From: an uncultured Solirubrobacteraceae bacterium
GTDB taxonomy: Bacteria; Actinomycetota; Thermoleophilia; Solirubrobacterales; Solirubrobacteraceae
Assembly: GCA_902806215.1 (NCBI GenBank)
Contig: CADCVT010000115.1
Coordinates: 1-5,562, forward strand
Reading direction: 5' to 3'
DNA: 5,562 nucleotides
The notes beneath the pieces are model-generated. The model saw only the letters and a program-made list of their open reading frames with translations. It searched no databases and was not told the DNA's origin. The translations under genes and the position numbers were made by a program. Numbering within the stretch: position 1 is the first letter of the stretch; the number at the start of each line of letters is the position of its first letter. This document shows positions 4,936 to 5,562 of the stretch, piece by piece.

Positions 4936-5562
4936 ATGAGCAACCTGGTCTGGCCCGAGTGCGGGCACACGCGAGATCCGTACGTCGAGAGCTGCGTTCG
5001 CTGCGACGTCTCGCGAGAGATCGCCGCCGAGCAGGGACTCCCCCTGGCCGCCGTGCTGGAGGGCGTCGACCGGGCGCTGACCGCGATCGCCGCGGCCAAG
5101 GCCGCCCGTGGAAGCGACGACCTCGCCCGCAGCCTCACGGCCGCGCAGGAGACCGTCGGCCGCCGCCGCGAGGGCGCGCTCCCGCCGAGCGTGCAGCCCT
5201 TCGGTGAATCTGTGTCGGTGCCGTGCCGCTGGTTCGCCAACCGCGAGTCGTTCGCGCCGGTCTCGCTCGAGTTCGACGAGCGCGGCATCTGGTGCCACGA
5301 CCCGAACTCCCGCGTGCGCCTGCTCCACCGCCGCTGGTACCAGATCGCGACGATCCAGATCGAGGAGGCTGACGACGTGCGCGACCGCGTGGCCGTGCTG
5401 CGCGCCGCCTCGTTCGGACTCGTCCGCGCGAAGCGCTGGGACGCGCCGCACAGCTGCTACGTCGTGGTCCGCGCGACGAACCACCAGGAGTTCTTCTTCG
5501 AGGTCGCCGAGGAGATCAGCTCGGTGCGCGAGCAGCTCGCCCGCGTGACCGACTGGTTCGGC
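4936..5562 (+). CDS. Unknown protein with N-terminal Cys/His cluster and possible PH-like domain, 3' end cut
   Basis: Open from ATG 4936 to the window edge (209 residues seen, no stop). I do not recognise the family. Residues 9-23 hold C9-G-H11 and C20-V-R-C23, a C-x-H-x8-C-x2-C pattern that could bind one zinc. Residues 25-80 are Ala/Glu/Arg-rich and helix-like (AAVLEGVDRALTAIAAAKAA). Residues 92-209 alternate short strands (VSLEFDERGIWCHD, VRLLHRRWYQIATIQIEE, SCYVVVRATNHQEFFFEV) and end with a helix, EEISSVREQLARV. A beta-rich core capped by a C-terminal helix is reminiscent of bacterial PH-like domains, which is structural inference only. There is no signal peptide or membrane segment in the visible part, so it is probably cytoplasmic. 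It is separated from the broken operon by the inverted repeat at 4857-4893, so it is probably transcribed on its own. Coding quality is clean, unlike the genes just upstream. Confidence 0.75.
   Translation, partial: MSNLVWPECGHTRDPYVESCVRCDVSREIAAEQGLPLAAVLEGVDRALTAIAAAKAARGSDDLARSLTAAQETVGRRREGALPPSVQPFGESVSVPCRWFANRESFAPVSLEFDERGIWCHDPNSRVRLLHRRWYQIATIQIEEADDVRDRVAVLRAASFGLVRAKRWDAPHSCYVVVRATNHQEFFFEVAEEISSVREQLARVTDWFG

Noticed and set aside
4696..5484. - strand frame of 262 codons
   Set aside because: It overlaps the clean + strand gene at 4936, which has a good ribosome site. The composition is a mirror artefact of that gene.
1..5562. tRNA, rRNA, insertion sequence or transposase
   Set aside because: I saw no tRNA-like folds, rRNA segments, transposase motifs or flanking target duplications that would tie the decay to an inserted element.

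Overview
The DNA is very GC-rich, and most third codon positions are G or C. Gene content and protein style suggest a high-GC actinobacterium, most likely Thermoleophilia (Solirubrobacterales and relatives). The pointers are a SIMPL protein with the GTFGPGR / YCG signature, a DUF1800-DUF1501-cupredoxin cluster, and a secreted KRKGKTIRRC-type leader. This placement rests on recalled family patterns, not on a search. All recognisable genes are on the + strand.

Layout. Positions 2-439 hold the 3' part of a SIMPL (DUF541) protein. Positions 470-1471 hold an intact two-domain protein, a GNAT acetyltransferase followed by a universal stress protein (Usp) domain. Positions 1513 to about 2063 encode a degenerate NarL-type receiver domain with no output domain and no stop codon before the next gene. 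Positions 2064-3133 are a DUF1800 gene with a one-base frameshift and a missing central part. Positions 3133-4176 are a DUF1501 gene with a Tat signal, two frame breaks and a missing central part. Positions 4173-4849 are a secreted cupredoxin whose copper-binding domain is spread over three frames and has an in-frame TAG inside the copper-ligand loop. A 10-bp inverted repeat at 4857-4893 closes this block. Positions 4936-5562 start an apparently intact gene of unknown function, with an N-terminal Cys/His cluster and a possible PH-like domain, cut by the window edge.

Main conclusion. DUF1800, DUF1501 and the cupredoxin would normally form a translationally coupled export operon (TGATG overlap at 3131-3135, GTGA overlap at 4173-4176). 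Here all three, and probably the receiver gene before them, are damaged by small indels and by larger in-gene losses. The genes on both sides read cleanly. The simplest reading is a decaying operon of about 3.3 kb. Local assembly or consensus error is the main alternative, although the breaks are not in homopolymers and two of them involve loss of large conserved segments. Stop codons are so rare that long false reading frames run across the damage, so automatic gene calls here would be chimeric. I do not see a new defence, mobile or RNA-based system. The most interesting intact item is the GNAT-Usp fusion.
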